Notes: a model not told the origin generated them from the sequence alone. Shown: positions 24,090 through 32,715, counted from the stretch's first letter. The stretch is DNA of 55,715 bases from Clostridia bacterium (GCA_017467265.1 JAFTSO010000038.1:1-55715), one strand, 5' to 3'. Program-made: numbers and translations.

Positions 24090-25364
24090 ATGGAGTACAG
24101 AATCAGCGCTTTATCGCGATACGGTACGTGTCGCTATGAAAATGAAAGGGTGTATTTTAGGGCGGATAAGTGCTATGCCGAGGCGGACTGGCGCGCGGAG
24201 ATCGATTTTTCGGACTGGGAAGACGATTGTTATATTTTTGCCCCCGCTTGCGTGTATGACGGGAATAAGATCGAACAGGTCGATCGCCCGTATCCGCCGA
24301 TGTACAAAACGAGCGAAATGTACGAAAACGAACGTCCAATAATGATGAAAGGCATACCTGCCTTGCACGTGGACGGGAGCGGAAAAATCGAAGTGACGGC
24401 AGGAGATATGGCAACGCCCTGCGTCGGTGTGTTTTATAAACGAAAAAAACAGGCGTTTTTTCTGTTCGCAGAACAGGAAGTGGGGGGTAAGAATATCGGA
24501 TTTGCGATCGAACAAGGCAAAATCACGGTGCAATATCCCACCAAACGCGAATACGCTTACCGCTATGTTTTACCGCCTGAAAAAGACGCTGACCGTGGGC
24601 TGTCGGTACGCTACGGCGACGAATTTTCGTCTGCACTATTGCTCTGTGACTTTGAATGCGAAAGCCTTTCGCAATTTTTTGAATATTTCTTACGAAACAG
24701 AAAAACGCTAATGCACAGTCCGCGCCCCGGGAACGGCTATACCTCTGCGCTGTGGGACGTGATGGAGCGGCACTTTAACGAGCATAATTACAGCGGAAAA
24801 TATTTCGGGAACAACCGTTGGCGTCAATGGCAATGCGGCTGGTGCGGCAACGCGCAGTCGTCCTATCCCCTGTATGTCAAAGGAAACGAGCAGACAAAGG
24901 CGCGTGCCGTGCAGACGATCGATTATTTGGTGTCCTACGTTGCGCCTAGCGGATTTTTCTACGGCAATCTGTTCGACGATCAAATCAAAGACGACAGTTT
25001 CCACTTCAATGATAAGGACAAAGGGGATTTTGACGGTATGTCGGGCGCGCATTTAATCCGAAAGAGTGGGGATGTGCTCGCGTTCTTGTACAAACACTTC
25101 GACGTAATGCCCGTGAAAAAAGAATGGGAGATTGCGGCGAAAACTGTGCGGACGCGTTTGTGCGCCTGTTTGAAAAGTACGGAACGTTCGGGCAGTTCGT
25201 CCATCAGGAAACGGGGGATATGCTCATTTCGCTCTCCTGTGCAGGCGCGTCGGCGATTGGCGGCTTGGTGCGCTCCTACGAGTATTTTAAGTGTGAAAAA
25301 TATCTGGAAACGGCGAAAAAGGCTTGCGAATATTATTATCAAAATTTCGTGGCAAAAGGATTGA
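24090..25364 (+). CDS. N-terminal part of a six-hairpin-glycosidase-like protein, frame broken near 25140
   Basis: From ATG 24090 (GGAG eight bases upstream; an earlier in-frame start lies inside xylB). Residues ~1-220 are beta-rich and ~225-350 begin an alpha-helical barrel (GNNRWRQWQCGWCGNAQ, TIDYLVSYVAPSGFFYGNLFDDQ). The true frame ends near base 25142 after EWEIAAK; the remainder to 25364 is out-of-frame readthrough. Together with the fragment at 25124 it would give a ~617-residue protein whose helical pairs recall the (alpha/alpha)6 barrels of glycoside hydrolases and lyases. I do not recognise a CAZy family. It follows xylB by ten bases, so it likely belongs to the same pathway. Confidence 0.65.
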   Translation: MEYRISALSRYGTCRYENERVYFRADKCYAEADWRAEIDFSDWEDDCYIFAPACVYDGNKIEQVDRPYPPMYKTSEMYENERPIMMKGIPALHVDGSGKIEVTAGDMATPCVGVFYKRKKQAFFLFAEQEVGGKNIGFAIEQGKITVQYPTKREYAYRYVLPPEKDADRGLSVRYGDEFSSALLLCDFECESLSQFFEYFLRNRKTLMHSPRPGNGYTSALWDVMERHFNEHNYSGKYFGNNRWRQWQCGWCGNAQSSYPLYVKGNEQTKARAVQTIDYLVSYVAPSGFFYGNLFDDQIKDDSFHFNDKDKGDFDGMSGAHLIRKSGDVLAFLYKHFDVMPVKKEWEIAAKTVRTRLCACLKSTERSGSSSIRKRGICSFRSPVQARRRLAAWCAPTSILSVKNIWKRRKRLANIIIKISWQKD

Positions 25365-25942
25365 CGACAGGCGGTCCTGGGGAGATACTCACCGCGCCCG
25401 ACAGCGAGAGTTCGTTCGCGATGGTGGAGAGCTGTGTGCTTTTGTACGAGGCTACAAAGGAACAAAAATGGCTGGAGTATGCGAAGGACAGCGCGAATTT
25501 GTTCTCGTCGTGGGTAATGACGTACGCCTACAAATTCCCCGACGGGTGCGAATTTGCTTTGCAAAATATCAACACGGTAGGGAGTGTGTTTGCCAACGTG
25601 CAGAACAAACACTCCGCGCCGGGGATTTGTACGTTCTCGGGGGACACGTTGTACCGCCTATACCGTTATACGGGCGAAAAATTGTATTTGGAACTCGTCA
25701 AAGATATTGCGTATTTTTTGCCACAATGCGTATCGACGGCGTGGAAACCTATTTACGATTGGGATCACGAACACGGCGATCCCGACGGCAGACTTCCCGA
25801 CGGGTATATCTGTGAACGCGTAAACACCAGTGATTGGGAAATGCCTGCGTATATCGGCGGCGTGTTCAACGTCAGCTGTTGGTGCGAAACGTCGGTAGTC
25901 TTGACTTTTGTCGAGCTGATGCACCTGCCCGAAATGCAATAA
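25124..25942 (+). CDS. C-terminal part of the six-hairpin-glycosidase-like protein (frame-shifted)
   Basis: From about 25142 this frame reads N-C-A-D-A-F-V-R-L-F-E-K-Y-G, a natural continuation of the upstream EWEIAAK helix. One extra A in the GCGAAAACTG stretch would fuse the two. It contains further helical-barrel repeats (GGLVRSYEYF...YLETAKKACEYYYQNF, SFAMVESCVLLYEATKEQKWLEYAKDSA, FSGDTLYRLYRYTG) and ends ...WCETSVVLTFVELMHLPEMQ. The apparent ATG at 25124 overlaps the upstream frame and lacks a good ribosome site, so an independent start is unlikely. Ends just before a strong terminator. Confidence 0.65.
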   Translation: MGDCGENCADAFVRLFEKYGTFGQFVHQETGDMLISLSCAGASAIGGLVRSYEYFKCEKYLETAKKACEYYYQNFVAKGLTTGGPGEILTAPDSESSFAMVESCVLLYEATKEQKWLEYAKDSANLFSSWVMTYAYKFPDGCEFALQNINTVGSVFANVQNKHSAPGICTFSGDTLYRLYRYTGEKLYLELVKDIAYFLPQCVSTAWKPIYDWDHEHGDPDGRLPDGYICERVNTSDWEMPAYIGGVFNVSCWCETSVVLTFVELMHLPEMQ

Positions 25943-25957
25943 AACATAAAAAACGAG

Positions 25958-25982
25958 AGCCGCCCTGTCAGGCGGCTTTTTG
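25958..25982 (+). terminator. Rho-independent terminator ending the xyl operon
   Basis: AGCCGCC and GGCGGCT form a 7-bp stem around a six-base loop, followed by five T and a G. Confidence 0.9.
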
Positions 25983-26006
25983 TATGAAAAAATTATGCGC
26001 AAACAC

Positions 26007-26036
26007 TTGTAATTCCAAAGGGCGTTGTGCTATAAT
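26007..26036 (+). promoter_or_regulatory. Promoter of the SGNH esterase gene
   Basis: TTGTAA at 26007-26012, 18-base spacer, perfect TATAAT at 26031-26036, 32 bases ahead of ATG 26068. Confidence 0.72.
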
Positions 26037-26067
26037 AAGTAAAAAGTAAAAAGGAAACGTGAAAGCT

Positions 26068-26865
26068 ATGGATTTCTCTAACGTTAAATTTGACATTATT
26101 ATTCAAGGCGGTCAATCGAACGCCGAAGGTTGCGGTGTCGGCCCTGTCGAGCGAGAATTGATCCCGTCCCCCAACGCGTTCTATTTAAGAGCGGAAAAGA
26201 CGGTGACGGTCGATGAAGAGAACCTGCATATCCATTTTCACGACAAACCGTTCGTGATCGAGCAGGCGAAAGAACGCTTGAACGAAGCAGGCGACACGTT
26301 AGGCGATTTTTCGCTGACGTTTGCGGAGGAATACGAAAAGGCGGGCTTGTTGGCGGCAGATCGCAAACTCCTGATTATCCGCGGCGGCGTAGGCGGCGCA
26401 GGCTTTCAAAAGAAACATTGGGGCTTGCACGATTGTCTGTATCTAAAATTGTTAGAGCTGATCGATTACGCGCTGTCGCTCAATAAAGAAAACCGCGTGG
26501 TCGGATTTTTGTGGCATCAGGGCGAACACGACGCGTTCGAAGGGAATACGCCCGATAACTATAAAAAGCAGCTTTCCGCGCTCGTGGACGGGGTACGTAC
26601 CCGTGTCGGCGAGAAAATTCCCTTTATCGCAGGCGAATTTGTAAACGATTGGAAGAGCAAAAATATAGGCATTTGCGCCCCGATTTTGCAGGCGATCCGC
26701 GAAGTGGTAAGCGAGAGCGGAAAGGGCGGTTTTGTAGAAACGTCCGATCTGCTTTCTAACGATCAAAAGAACAAGAACGGCGATGATATCCATTTTTGCC
26801 GCGAGAGTTTACATATTCTCGGTCGGCGATATTTTGCCGAACATCAACGCATTATCGGTGAATAA
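26068..26865 (+). CDS. SGNH-type carbohydrate esterase (sialate O-acetylesterase-like, SASA domain)
   Basis: 265 residues from ATG 26068 (AAGGA 12 bases upstream; the GTG at 26059 is too close to that site). The nucleophile is S17 in IQGGQSNAEG. The middle motif WHQGEHDA (149-156) corresponds to the WHQGExDA block, and D239-x-x-H242 completes the catalytic set. The family removes acetyl groups from sugars. It lacks a signal peptide and so is cytoplasmic. It may serve the upstream glycan locus but has its own promoter. The next gene follows after 12 bases. Confidence 0.85.
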   Translation: MDFSNVKFDIIIQGGQSNAEGCGVGPVERELIPSPNAFYLRAEKTVTVDEENLHIHFHDKPFVIEQAKERLNEAGDTLGDFSLTFAEEYEKAGLLAADRKLLIIRGGVGGAGFQKKHWGLHDCLYLKLLELIDYALSLNKENRVVGFLWHQGEHDAFEGNTPDNYKKQLSALVDGVRTRVGEKIPFIAGEFVNDWKSKNIGICAPILQAIREVVSESGKGGFVETSDLLSNDQKNKNGDDIHFCRESLHILGRRYFAEHQRIIGE

Positions 26866-26877
26866 GGTGGGGGACGT

Positions 26878-27471
26878 ATGCCAACGAAACGCTTGGAAGA
26901 CCAAATTCGGTTTATTTTAGAGATCGATAAAGAGAAGAATATTCTGCGCCAAACGCACATTAGCGGTTTTGCGCGCCAAGAGAACGACGCGGAGCACGCG
27001 TGGCATATGGCGACGATGGTGTATTTGCTCAAAGAATATGCGAACGAGGGTTTCGACGTTGCCAAGGCGATGATGATGGCACTTATCCACGACGTCGTGG
27101 AGATTGACGCAGGGGACGCGTATGCGTACGATCCGCAGGCACTCGCCACGCAAAAGGAAAAGGAAGAACGGGCGGCGGAACGTATTTTCGGGCTGTTGCC
27201 CGACGATCAGCGCGACGAGCTGCGCGCCCTTTTTGAAGAGTTTGAAAAAGGGGAAACGGCAGAGGCGAAATTCGTCAAAGCGATGGACAATTTTCAGCCT
27301 TTGCTACTCAACGATTACAACGACGGTGGGGATTGGCGTGAGCACGGCGTATGCAAAACGCAGGTGACGGGTCGTCAACAACGCACCAAACCTGGTTCGC
27401 AAGAGATTTGGGAATACACGAAAACGCTGATCGAAAAGAACGTACAAAAAGGCAACATCAAAGACGAATAA
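26878..27471 (+). CDS. HD-domain hydrolase (YfbR-like 5'-nucleotidase family)
   Basis: 197 residues. The metal-binding HD signature is H40 in ENDAEHAWHMA, then H71-D72 in ALIHDVVEIDAGD, followed by the late aspartate in KAMDNFQPLL. This pattern fits the HD_3/YfbR group, which dephosphorylates deoxyribonucleoside monophosphates. It is co-transcribed with the SGNH esterase gene and closed by a strong bidirectional terminator. Substrate not certain. Confidence 0.82.
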   Translation: MPTKRLEDQIRFILEIDKEKNILRQTHISGFARQENDAEHAWHMATMVYLLKEYANEGFDVAKAMMMALIHDVVEIDAGDAYAYDPQALATQKEKEERAAERIFGLLPDDQRDELRALFEEFEKGETAEAKFVKAMDNFQPLLLNDYNDGGDWREHGVCKTQVTGRQQRTKPGSQEIWEYTKTLIEKNVQKGNIKDE

Positions 27472-27477
27472 ATATAC

Positions 27478-27505
27478 AAAAGCCGCCCTGCATAGGGCGG
27501 CTTTT
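27478..27505. terminator. Bidirectional terminator between HD-hydrolase gene and purC
   Basis: AAAAGCCGCCCT and its exact complement AGGGCGGCTTTT form a 12-bp stem with a four-base loop between convergent genes. Confidence 0.93.
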
Positions 27506-27528
27506 CAAATACCGTGCTTATATACAAA

Positions 27529-28212
27529 TTATCTTTCGTTGATCATTTTGGTGAGTGCAACGGGATCAACAATTTTGCCGTCTTTGTAAACGCGCATATT
27601 GCCCGACGCGATTTCGTCGATCAGGATCACTTCGCCGTTGTTGTAGCCGAATTCAAACTTGATGTCCCAAAGATCACAGCCGATCGTTTTCAGATCGTCC
27701 GCAACGACCTTCGTGATTTTTAAGGTCTGTTCTTTCATCGAATTGAACATTTCCATGCTCATAACACCGAGTGCTGCAAGGCCTTCCGCGGTGACAAGGG
27801 GATCGCCCTTTTCATCGTTTTTGAAGGTGCATTCTACGTAGCCGCCTTTGAGGGGGGTGCCGTTTTCGATATATTCGCCGTATCTGCGGATAAAGCTACC
27901 CGTCGCAACCAAACGGCAAATAACTTCCAAACCGTGCCCGAATACCGTAGCAGGAAGAACTTCCATCGTTGCGTTTTCGATGTCTGCGGAAACGTAATGG
28001 GTTTTGATGCCTGCTTTTTTCAGCATTTCAAAATAGTAAACGGAAGATTTCAGGTTTGCCTTGCCGATGCCTTCGATGGTAAGCCCAACGGTATTTTCAC
28101 CGGGGTCGAACACGCCGTCTTTGCCCGTGCAATCGTCTTTGAATTTCAACAATACGTTGCCGTTTTCCAATTTGTAAACGTCTTTGGTTTTGCCTGTGTA
28201 GATTTTTTCCAT
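27529..28212 (-). CDS. purC: Phosphoribosylaminoimidazole-succinocarboxamide synthase (SAICAR synthetase)
   Basis: 227 residues, typical of the short bacterial form. Signatures: [10 protein letters not shown] at the N-terminus, [20 protein letters not shown], and the DIKFEFG...[11 protein letters not shown] block. It joins aspartate to CAIR in purine synthesis using ATP. It is a single-gene transcript here with its own promoter on the minus strand (28317-28289). An AGAGG ribosome site precedes the ATG. No other pur gene is nearby. Confidence 0.97.
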   Translation of the reverse strand: MEKIYTGKTKDVYKLENGNVLLKFKDDCTGKDGVFDPGENTVGLTIEGIGKANLKSSVYYFEMLKKAGIKTHYVSADIENATMEVLPATVFGHGLEVICRLVATGSFIRRYGEYIENGTPLKGGYVECTFKNDEKGDPLVTAEGLAALGVMSMEMFNSMKEQTLKITKVVADDLKTIGCDLWDIKFEFGYNNGEVILIDEIASGNMRVYKDGKIVDPVALTKMINER

Positions 28213-28288
28213 TTTATAAAACCTCTTTTTTAAGAATAACGAATTTAGCGAAGCGACTTTTTGTTGCGTCAGCCGATTTCCGAAAATA

Positions 28289-28317
28289 ATTATAGCAAAT
28301 TTATTTGAATTTTACAA
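28289..28317 (-). promoter_or_regulatory. purC promoter
   Basis: On the minus strand: TTGTAA (28317-28312), 17-base spacer, perfect TATAAT (28294-28289). The ~70-base leader shows no strong structure, and no purine riboswitch was recognised. Confidence 0.78.
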
Positions 28318-28387
28318 TAATATGAAAGGCCTTCTGTAAAAAAAGTTTGAAAAAATTTTAATTTTTTTTATTCGGCAAACAAAACAC

Positions 28388-28416
28388 TTTACAAGAAAAC
28401 GATTTTGCGGTATAAT
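28388..28416 (+). promoter_or_regulatory. Promoter of the methyltransferase-rluA pair
   Basis: TTTACA at 28388-28393, 17-base spacer, perfect TATAAT at 28411-28416; AAGGAAAG precedes ATG 28500. Confidence 0.75.
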
Positions 28417-28499
28417 ATGTAGGTATAATCGTCTTATTATGTCTTATTGCGCGTTTTTGTGCGCGTGGGCATAACGAGAAAAGCGAACAAGGAAAGAGT

Positions 28500-29381
28500 A
28501 TGAAGATTTCGCAAAACTGGAAAGATTATTCGATCATCGCCACGGGCGACGGATATAAATTGGAGCGTTGGAAAGACGTGTATTTGCTCCGTCCCGATCC
28601 GCAGGTGATCTGGGCAGCGCAAACCGACCTTTTTGCCTATCCAAAGCTGAACGCCTATTATAAGCGTAGCGAAAAGGGTGGCGGCGGTTGGAAAATTTTG
28701 CGCCCCTTCCCCGACGAGTGGAATATTGCTTACGACGATTTGGATATCCGTTTCAAAATCAAACCGATGGGCTTTAAGCACACGGGCTTGTTCCCTGAAC
28801 AAGCGGTGAACTGGGAGCGTATGACTTCGCTGATCAAAAACGCAGGTCGGCCGATTAAGGTACTGAATTTGTTCGCCTATACGGGCGGTGCGACGGTGGC
28901 TTGCGCCAAAGCAGGTGCGCAGGTCACGCACGTAGACGCTGCGAAAGGGATGGTGGAGCGTGCCGGCGAAAACGCGCGTCTTTCGGGGATCGATACGGGG
29001 ATTCGCTATATTGTGGACGACTGTTTGAAGTTTGTGCAGCGCGAAATCCGCCGCGGCAACAAATACGACGCGATCATTATGGATCCCCCGTCCTACGGCA
29101 GAGGTCCGAACGGCGAAATGTGGAAGATTGAAAACGATCTGTACAAATTCGTGGAGCTTTGTTCGCAGGTGCTTTCGGACAACCCTTTGTTCGTGCTAAT
29201 TAACAGCTATACGACGGGCTTGCAACCGATGGTTTTACAGAATATTTTACAGCTGACTTTGAAGGGCTACCGCGGCAGAGTGGAGGCATACGAAGTGGGT
29301 ATTAAGACGGAAGAAGGGATTTCTCTTCCTTGCGGAGCAGGAGGTATGTTTATCAATGACGGGAACGAACGTAATGCCTGA
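28500..29381 (+). CDS. Class I SAM-dependent methyltransferase, DPPSY type (probable rRNA methyltransferase, RlmI-like)
   Basis: 293 residues. SAM-binding motif I is VLNLFAYTGGATVACAKAGA and the catalytic motif is D195-P-P-S-Y in IMDPPSYGRGPNGE, as in the RlmI/RlmK-like branch that methylates C5 of cytosine or nearby positions in 23S rRNA. The N-terminal PUA domain of RlmI is absent; instead ~115 residues with a beta-rich start (DGYKLERWKDVYLLRPDPQVIW) precede the catalytic fold. It overlaps the start of the following pseudouridine synthase, so a rRNA-modification operon is likely. Target base unknown. Confidence 0.85.
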   Translation: MKISQNWKDYSIIATGDGYKLERWKDVYLLRPDPQVIWAAQTDLFAYPKLNAYYKRSEKGGGGWKILRPFPDEWNIAYDDLDIRFKIKPMGFKHTGLFPEQAVNWERMTSLIKNAGRPIKVLNLFAYTGGATVACAKAGAQVTHVDAAKGMVERAGENARLSGIDTGIRYIVDDCLKFVQREIRRGNKYDAIIMDPPSYGRGPNGEMWKIENDLYKFVELCSQVLSDNPLFVLINSYTTGLQPMVLQNILQLTLKGYRGRVEAYEVGIKTEEGISLPCGAGGMFINDGNERNA

Positions 29382-30072
29382 ATTGAATATCTTGTACGAA
29401 GACAACCACATCATCGTGGTATTAAAACCGCAAATGGTGGCTTGCTGTCCTGACGAAAGCAAGGACGACAACCTGCTGGATATGGTAAAGCAGTATATTA
29501 AGGTCCGCTATGAAAAGCCGGGCAACGTGTACGTGGGCTTGGTGCACCGTTTGGATCGCCCCACGGGCGGCGTAATGGTGTACGCAAAGACGAGCAAGGC
29601 GGCGGCACGCCTTACCGAAGGTCTGCAAACGGGGGATTTTGAAAAGAAATACCTCGCTGTGCTTTGCGGTGCACCCGACACGCAACGCGGTACGCTTTGC
29701 AACTATCTTAGAAAGAATACCGTGAACAATATGGTGTACATTTGTACGCCCTCCGAAGACGGTGCAAAATACGCCGAGCTTGACTACAAGGTCGTGGAAG
29801 ACAAGGGCAAGTATGCTCTGGTAGAGGTGCGCTTGCATACGGGCAGAACGCACCAGATCCGCGTGCAGATGGCAGGGATTTCGCATCCCATCTACGGGGA
29901 TATGCGCTACGGCGGTGCGCTGGCGCAAAAGGGGAAACTCGCGCTGTGGGCGTATTCGCTGTCTTTCCTGCACCCGATTACGAAAGAACGGTTAAAATTT
30001 ATCGCTTCGCCGCCCGAAACGGAAGTGCCTTGGAAGGCATTTGATCTTGGAAAAGCGATAGAAATTAAATGA
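29356..30072 (+). CDS. RluA-family pseudouridine synthase
   Basis: 238 residues from ATG 29356, chosen because GAGG at 29341-29344 lies 11 bases upstream. An alternative ATG at 29374 gives a short ATGCCTGA overlap but lacks a ribosome site. The catalytic aspartate is D67 in GLVHRLDRPTGGVMV; later blocks are FEKKYLAVLCG, VRLHTGRTHQIRVQMA and ISHPIYGDMRYGG. There is no S4 domain. It converts uridine to pseudouridine in rRNA or tRNA; the site cannot be assigned. It overlaps the upstream methyltransferase gene by 26 bases. Confidence 0.92.
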   Translation: MTGTNVMPELNILYEDNHIIVVLKPQMVACCPDESKDDNLLDMVKQYIKVRYEKPGNVYVGLVHRLDRPTGGVMVYAKTSKAAARLTEGLQTGDFEKKYLAVLCGAPDTQRGTLCNYLRKNTVNNMVYICTPSEDGAKYAELDYKVVEDKGKYALVEVRLHTGRTHQIRVQMAGISHPIYGDMRYGGALAQKGKLALWAYSLSFLHPITKERLKFIASPPETEVPWKAFDLGKAIEIK

Positions 30073-30119
30073 AAATTTAATAAAAAACGAAAAACACACC
30101 AAATCCCCGTAAAATGCGT

Positions 30120-30148
30120 TTGACAAAAGGGGGATTTCGGTGTAAAAT
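30120..30148 (+). promoter_or_regulatory. Promoter of the 831-residue surface protein
   Basis: Perfect TTGACA at 30120-30125, 17-base spacer, TAAAAT at 30143-30148. It is enclosed by an imperfect inverted repeat (30097-30108 with 30130-30142) covering the -35 and spacer. Confidence 0.78.
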
Positions 30149-30207
30149 AGATAAGTACGATATTGCGAACAATTCGTTTGCAAATACTCTAAAAGGCACA
30201 GGTTCTT

Positions 30208-32703
30208 ATGAAAAAGACGAACAAAAAACTGATTACATTGTTGCTTGGCGGTATGTTGGGCGTAGCGACGCTCGGCGCGGGCTTGATGAAGACGGACGTC
30301 GTTGCGGCTGACGAAGCGGCGACGGCGAAAACGTACACGCTGACGGACATCTTCGCGTCGAACTACACCAACGTTATCGGTGCGGAAATGACCGATGCAG
30401 TGGGCACGACGACCTTTTCGATCGGCAAGGGCGAGAACGTAGAATTCCGCCGCAATCTTGCGCTCAAATGGTTTGACGAAGTGGACGGCGCAGTTAGCGC
30501 GCAGTATTTTACGGCGAAATTTGCGTTGGCGAACACCAACTTCGACGCACTCTCTGTTGTGATCGAGAGCGAATCGGCAACGGCGAACGCTGACAACAAG
30601 GCTACGAACAAAGTGACGTTTGCAAAGCTGGAAAACGGCAATCTTTCGGTGGCGATCAACGGCGTGGTTTCCGCGACGGAAATCGCGGCGGCGGACGTAA
30701 ATAAGATGATGACGCTCACCCTTTCCGAAACGGACGGCGCTGATTACGGTACTTTCAACGTATTATTGAACGGTACGGAGGTAGGTACGTTTGAAAACAT
30801 CGGCGCGAACTACGCGGCATATACCAGCGGTAAGGTGATTCCGTTTGCGATTGCAAACGAAAAGAGCGAAGAAGAAACGGAAACGACTTCGACGGAAGAT
30901 GCAAAGGTATATCTGTACGAGCTGAACAACCAGAAGTTTGACAACGTCGTAGAAGAAGGGGACAAGAAGACGAAGAAAGTTCCCGATACGGCAGCTCCCG
31001 TCATCGTGATCAACGACGATATCGCGGACGGCTTGCTCATCGGTACGGCGTTTGCATATTATTCGCCGACGGTTATCGACGTTTTGCCCAATAGCGATTC
31101 GAAGATCACGACGAGATCGTTCTATCAATGGAATCCTACCGATACGTCGGTGACGTACAATACGGATATGAAATCGTCCCATTACTTTATGGATACGACG
31201 TATTATCTCGCGGCGGACGGCAGCGTATATGCGACCAAGACGGAAGCGCTCGAATCGGGTAAAGAATTCAAGGCGACCACCGTTTACAAGGAAAATAACG
31301 AGCAGGAATTCCTTTCGGTAAAATACGTTGTACAGGACGACTCGATGGAGATTGCCAAGACGACGAAGGAATATCAGCTCGCTTGGTATGCGGAAGACGC
31401 TGCGAAGGAAACGAAAGACGGCGTTGAATACGTATATCTGAACAAGAAGAACGAAGGCGCGACGTATAGCTATATTCAGGCAGGCTGGACGGACGATAAA
31501 GGTGATACGGACGCTAGCAACGACGAGTTTATCGCAGAAAACCACATCACCGACAAAACGGCGCTTGAGGATGCCGTTAACGCATATCAGACAGCACTCG
31601 CAGCGGCGGCGCAGGAAGCGATCGCGGGTAGCAACTCGTATATCTATTTCCCGTCCTTGGCTTGGCTGATTCAGGACAACAACGGCTATCGCAATCTGAA
31701 ATTTGTGATCTGCTACAAATCGCCTTCCTCGACGACAGGCAAGAGCACGTCCACGCTCAGCTATAACGGTCTTCGCCTTTCGACGACGGACGAAGGGTAT
31801 TACGAATTCAAGGTATATGCGACGGACGCAGCTGGCAACGGTATGTACTACTATCTCGACGGCGAGCTGGTAAAGGTGACGGCGTCGAATATTTGGGATA
31901 TCGAAGAAATTCCTTCGTTCTCGTATACGATCGAAAGAAAGGGCGTGTCGATTAAGAACGACAGCGATACGACGTCGAAGAGACAGGACGACGTAGAGTT
32001 CAACGGCAAATTCAGCGGATTTAGCGATCCCACCGTCGTTGGTATGACGAGTAAGAAGAGCGCGTATGCGTTGTATAAGGTAGATACGTCTATTTATAAC
32101 GACGGTCTTGATTACAGTAAAAAGCAGCTGACGTACAGCGTTATGTCTGGGGTGACGTACAAGAGCTTAAAGACGGAAATCGACGCGCAGTTCAAGGCAG
32201 GCAATATCCCTGCAAAAGGCGAATATTTCGATTTCTATCTCGATCTTTACGTGAAGAAACTGGGTACGTCGCTGGGTGCAACGTCCGACGCGGAGCTTGC
32301 AAAGCTCAAATCGTGCTTTATCCGCATTGACGAATATGACAGCTCGATCACCGAAGACGATGCAGCTTGGGAAACCAACAAGTTTAAGTGGAACGCGTCG
32401 AGCAAGAGCTTTGAAGCGGTAGAAGATTGCGAATATATCATCTTCGCGGATTATTACGAGAGTGACCTTGCAACGCAGCGTGTAGCAGCGTATAAGGTTA
32501 TCGAGGTCGAAGCGGAAGAAGACGTCAACTATATCAAAACGAAGTGGATCAAAGACAACATCACGTCGGTTATCCTGTTTGCGATTGCAGGCGTGCTGTT
32601 CGTAATGATCATCGTATTGCTCCTGATCAAGCCTTCCGACGAAACGTTGGACGAAATCGAAGAAGAGGCAGACGAAAAGAAAGACAAAAAGAAACGCAAA
32701 TAA
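30208..32703 (+). CDS. Large membrane-anchored extracellular protein, function unknown
   Basis: 831 residues. Signal peptide ~1-34 (KKLITLLLGGMLGVATLGAG...VVA), a long beta-rich, Thr/Asp/Lys-rich ectodomain, one membrane helix at ~785-806 (SVILFAIAGVLFVMIIVLLL) and a short acidic-then-basic cytoplasmic tail (DEIEEEADEKKDKKKRK). Residues ~52-230 look like a lectin/LamG-like beta sandwich (YFTAKFALANTNFDALSVVIE...GTFNVLLNGTEVGTF). At ~270 a D-T-A-A-P-V-I-V linker of Ig-like style begins, and ~580-600 holds another Ig-like end (YEFKVYATDAAGNG). No enzyme motif seen. It is a single gene with its own promoter and terminator, so probably a structural or adhesive cell-envelope protein. Confidence 0.72.
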   Translation: MKKTNKKLITLLLGGMLGVATLGAGLMKTDVVAADEAATAKTYTLTDIFASNYTNVIGAEMTDAVGTTTFSIGKGENVEFRRNLALKWFDEVDGAVSAQYFTAKFALANTNFDALSVVIESESATANADNKATNKVTFAKLENGNLSVAINGVVSATEIAAADVNKMMTLTLSETDGADYGTFNVLLNGTEVGTFENIGANYAAYTSGKVIPFAIANEKSEEETETTSTEDAKVYLYELNNQKFDNVVEEGDKKTKKVPDTAAPVIVINDDIADGLLIGTAFAYYSPTVIDVLPNSDSKITTRSFYQWNPTDTSVTYNTDMKSSHYFMDTTYYLAADGSVYATKTEALESGKEFKATTVYKENNEQEFLSVKYVVQDDSMEIAKTTKEYQLAWYAEDAAKETKDGVEYVYLNKKNEGATYSYIQAGWTDDKGDTDASNDEFIAENHITDKTALEDAVNAYQTALAAAAQEAIAGSNSYIYFPSLAWLIQDNNGYRNLKFVICYKSPSSTTGKSTSTLSYNGLRLSTTDEGYYEFKVYATDAAGNGMYYYLDGELVKVTASNIWDIEEIPSFSYTIERKGVSIKNDSDTTSKRQDDVEFNGKFSGFSDPTVVGMTSKKSAYALYKVDTSIYNDGLDYSKKQLTYSVMSGVTYKSLKTEIDAQFKAGNIPAKGEYFDFYLDLYVKKLGTSLGATSDAELAKLKSCFIRIDEYDSSITEDDAAWETNKFKWNASSKSFEAVEDCEYIIFADYYESDLATQRVAAYKVIEVEAEEDVNYIKTKWIKDNITSVILFAIAGVLFVMIIVLLLIKPSDETLDEIEEEADEKKDKKKRK

Positions 32704-32715
32704 TTTGCGCTGACG

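Noticed and set aside
25130..25150. Programmed -1 frameshifting after EWEIAAK
   Set aside because: Only four A occur and slipping Lys-tRNA would move it from AAA to GAA; no downstream pseudoknot or stem is evident.
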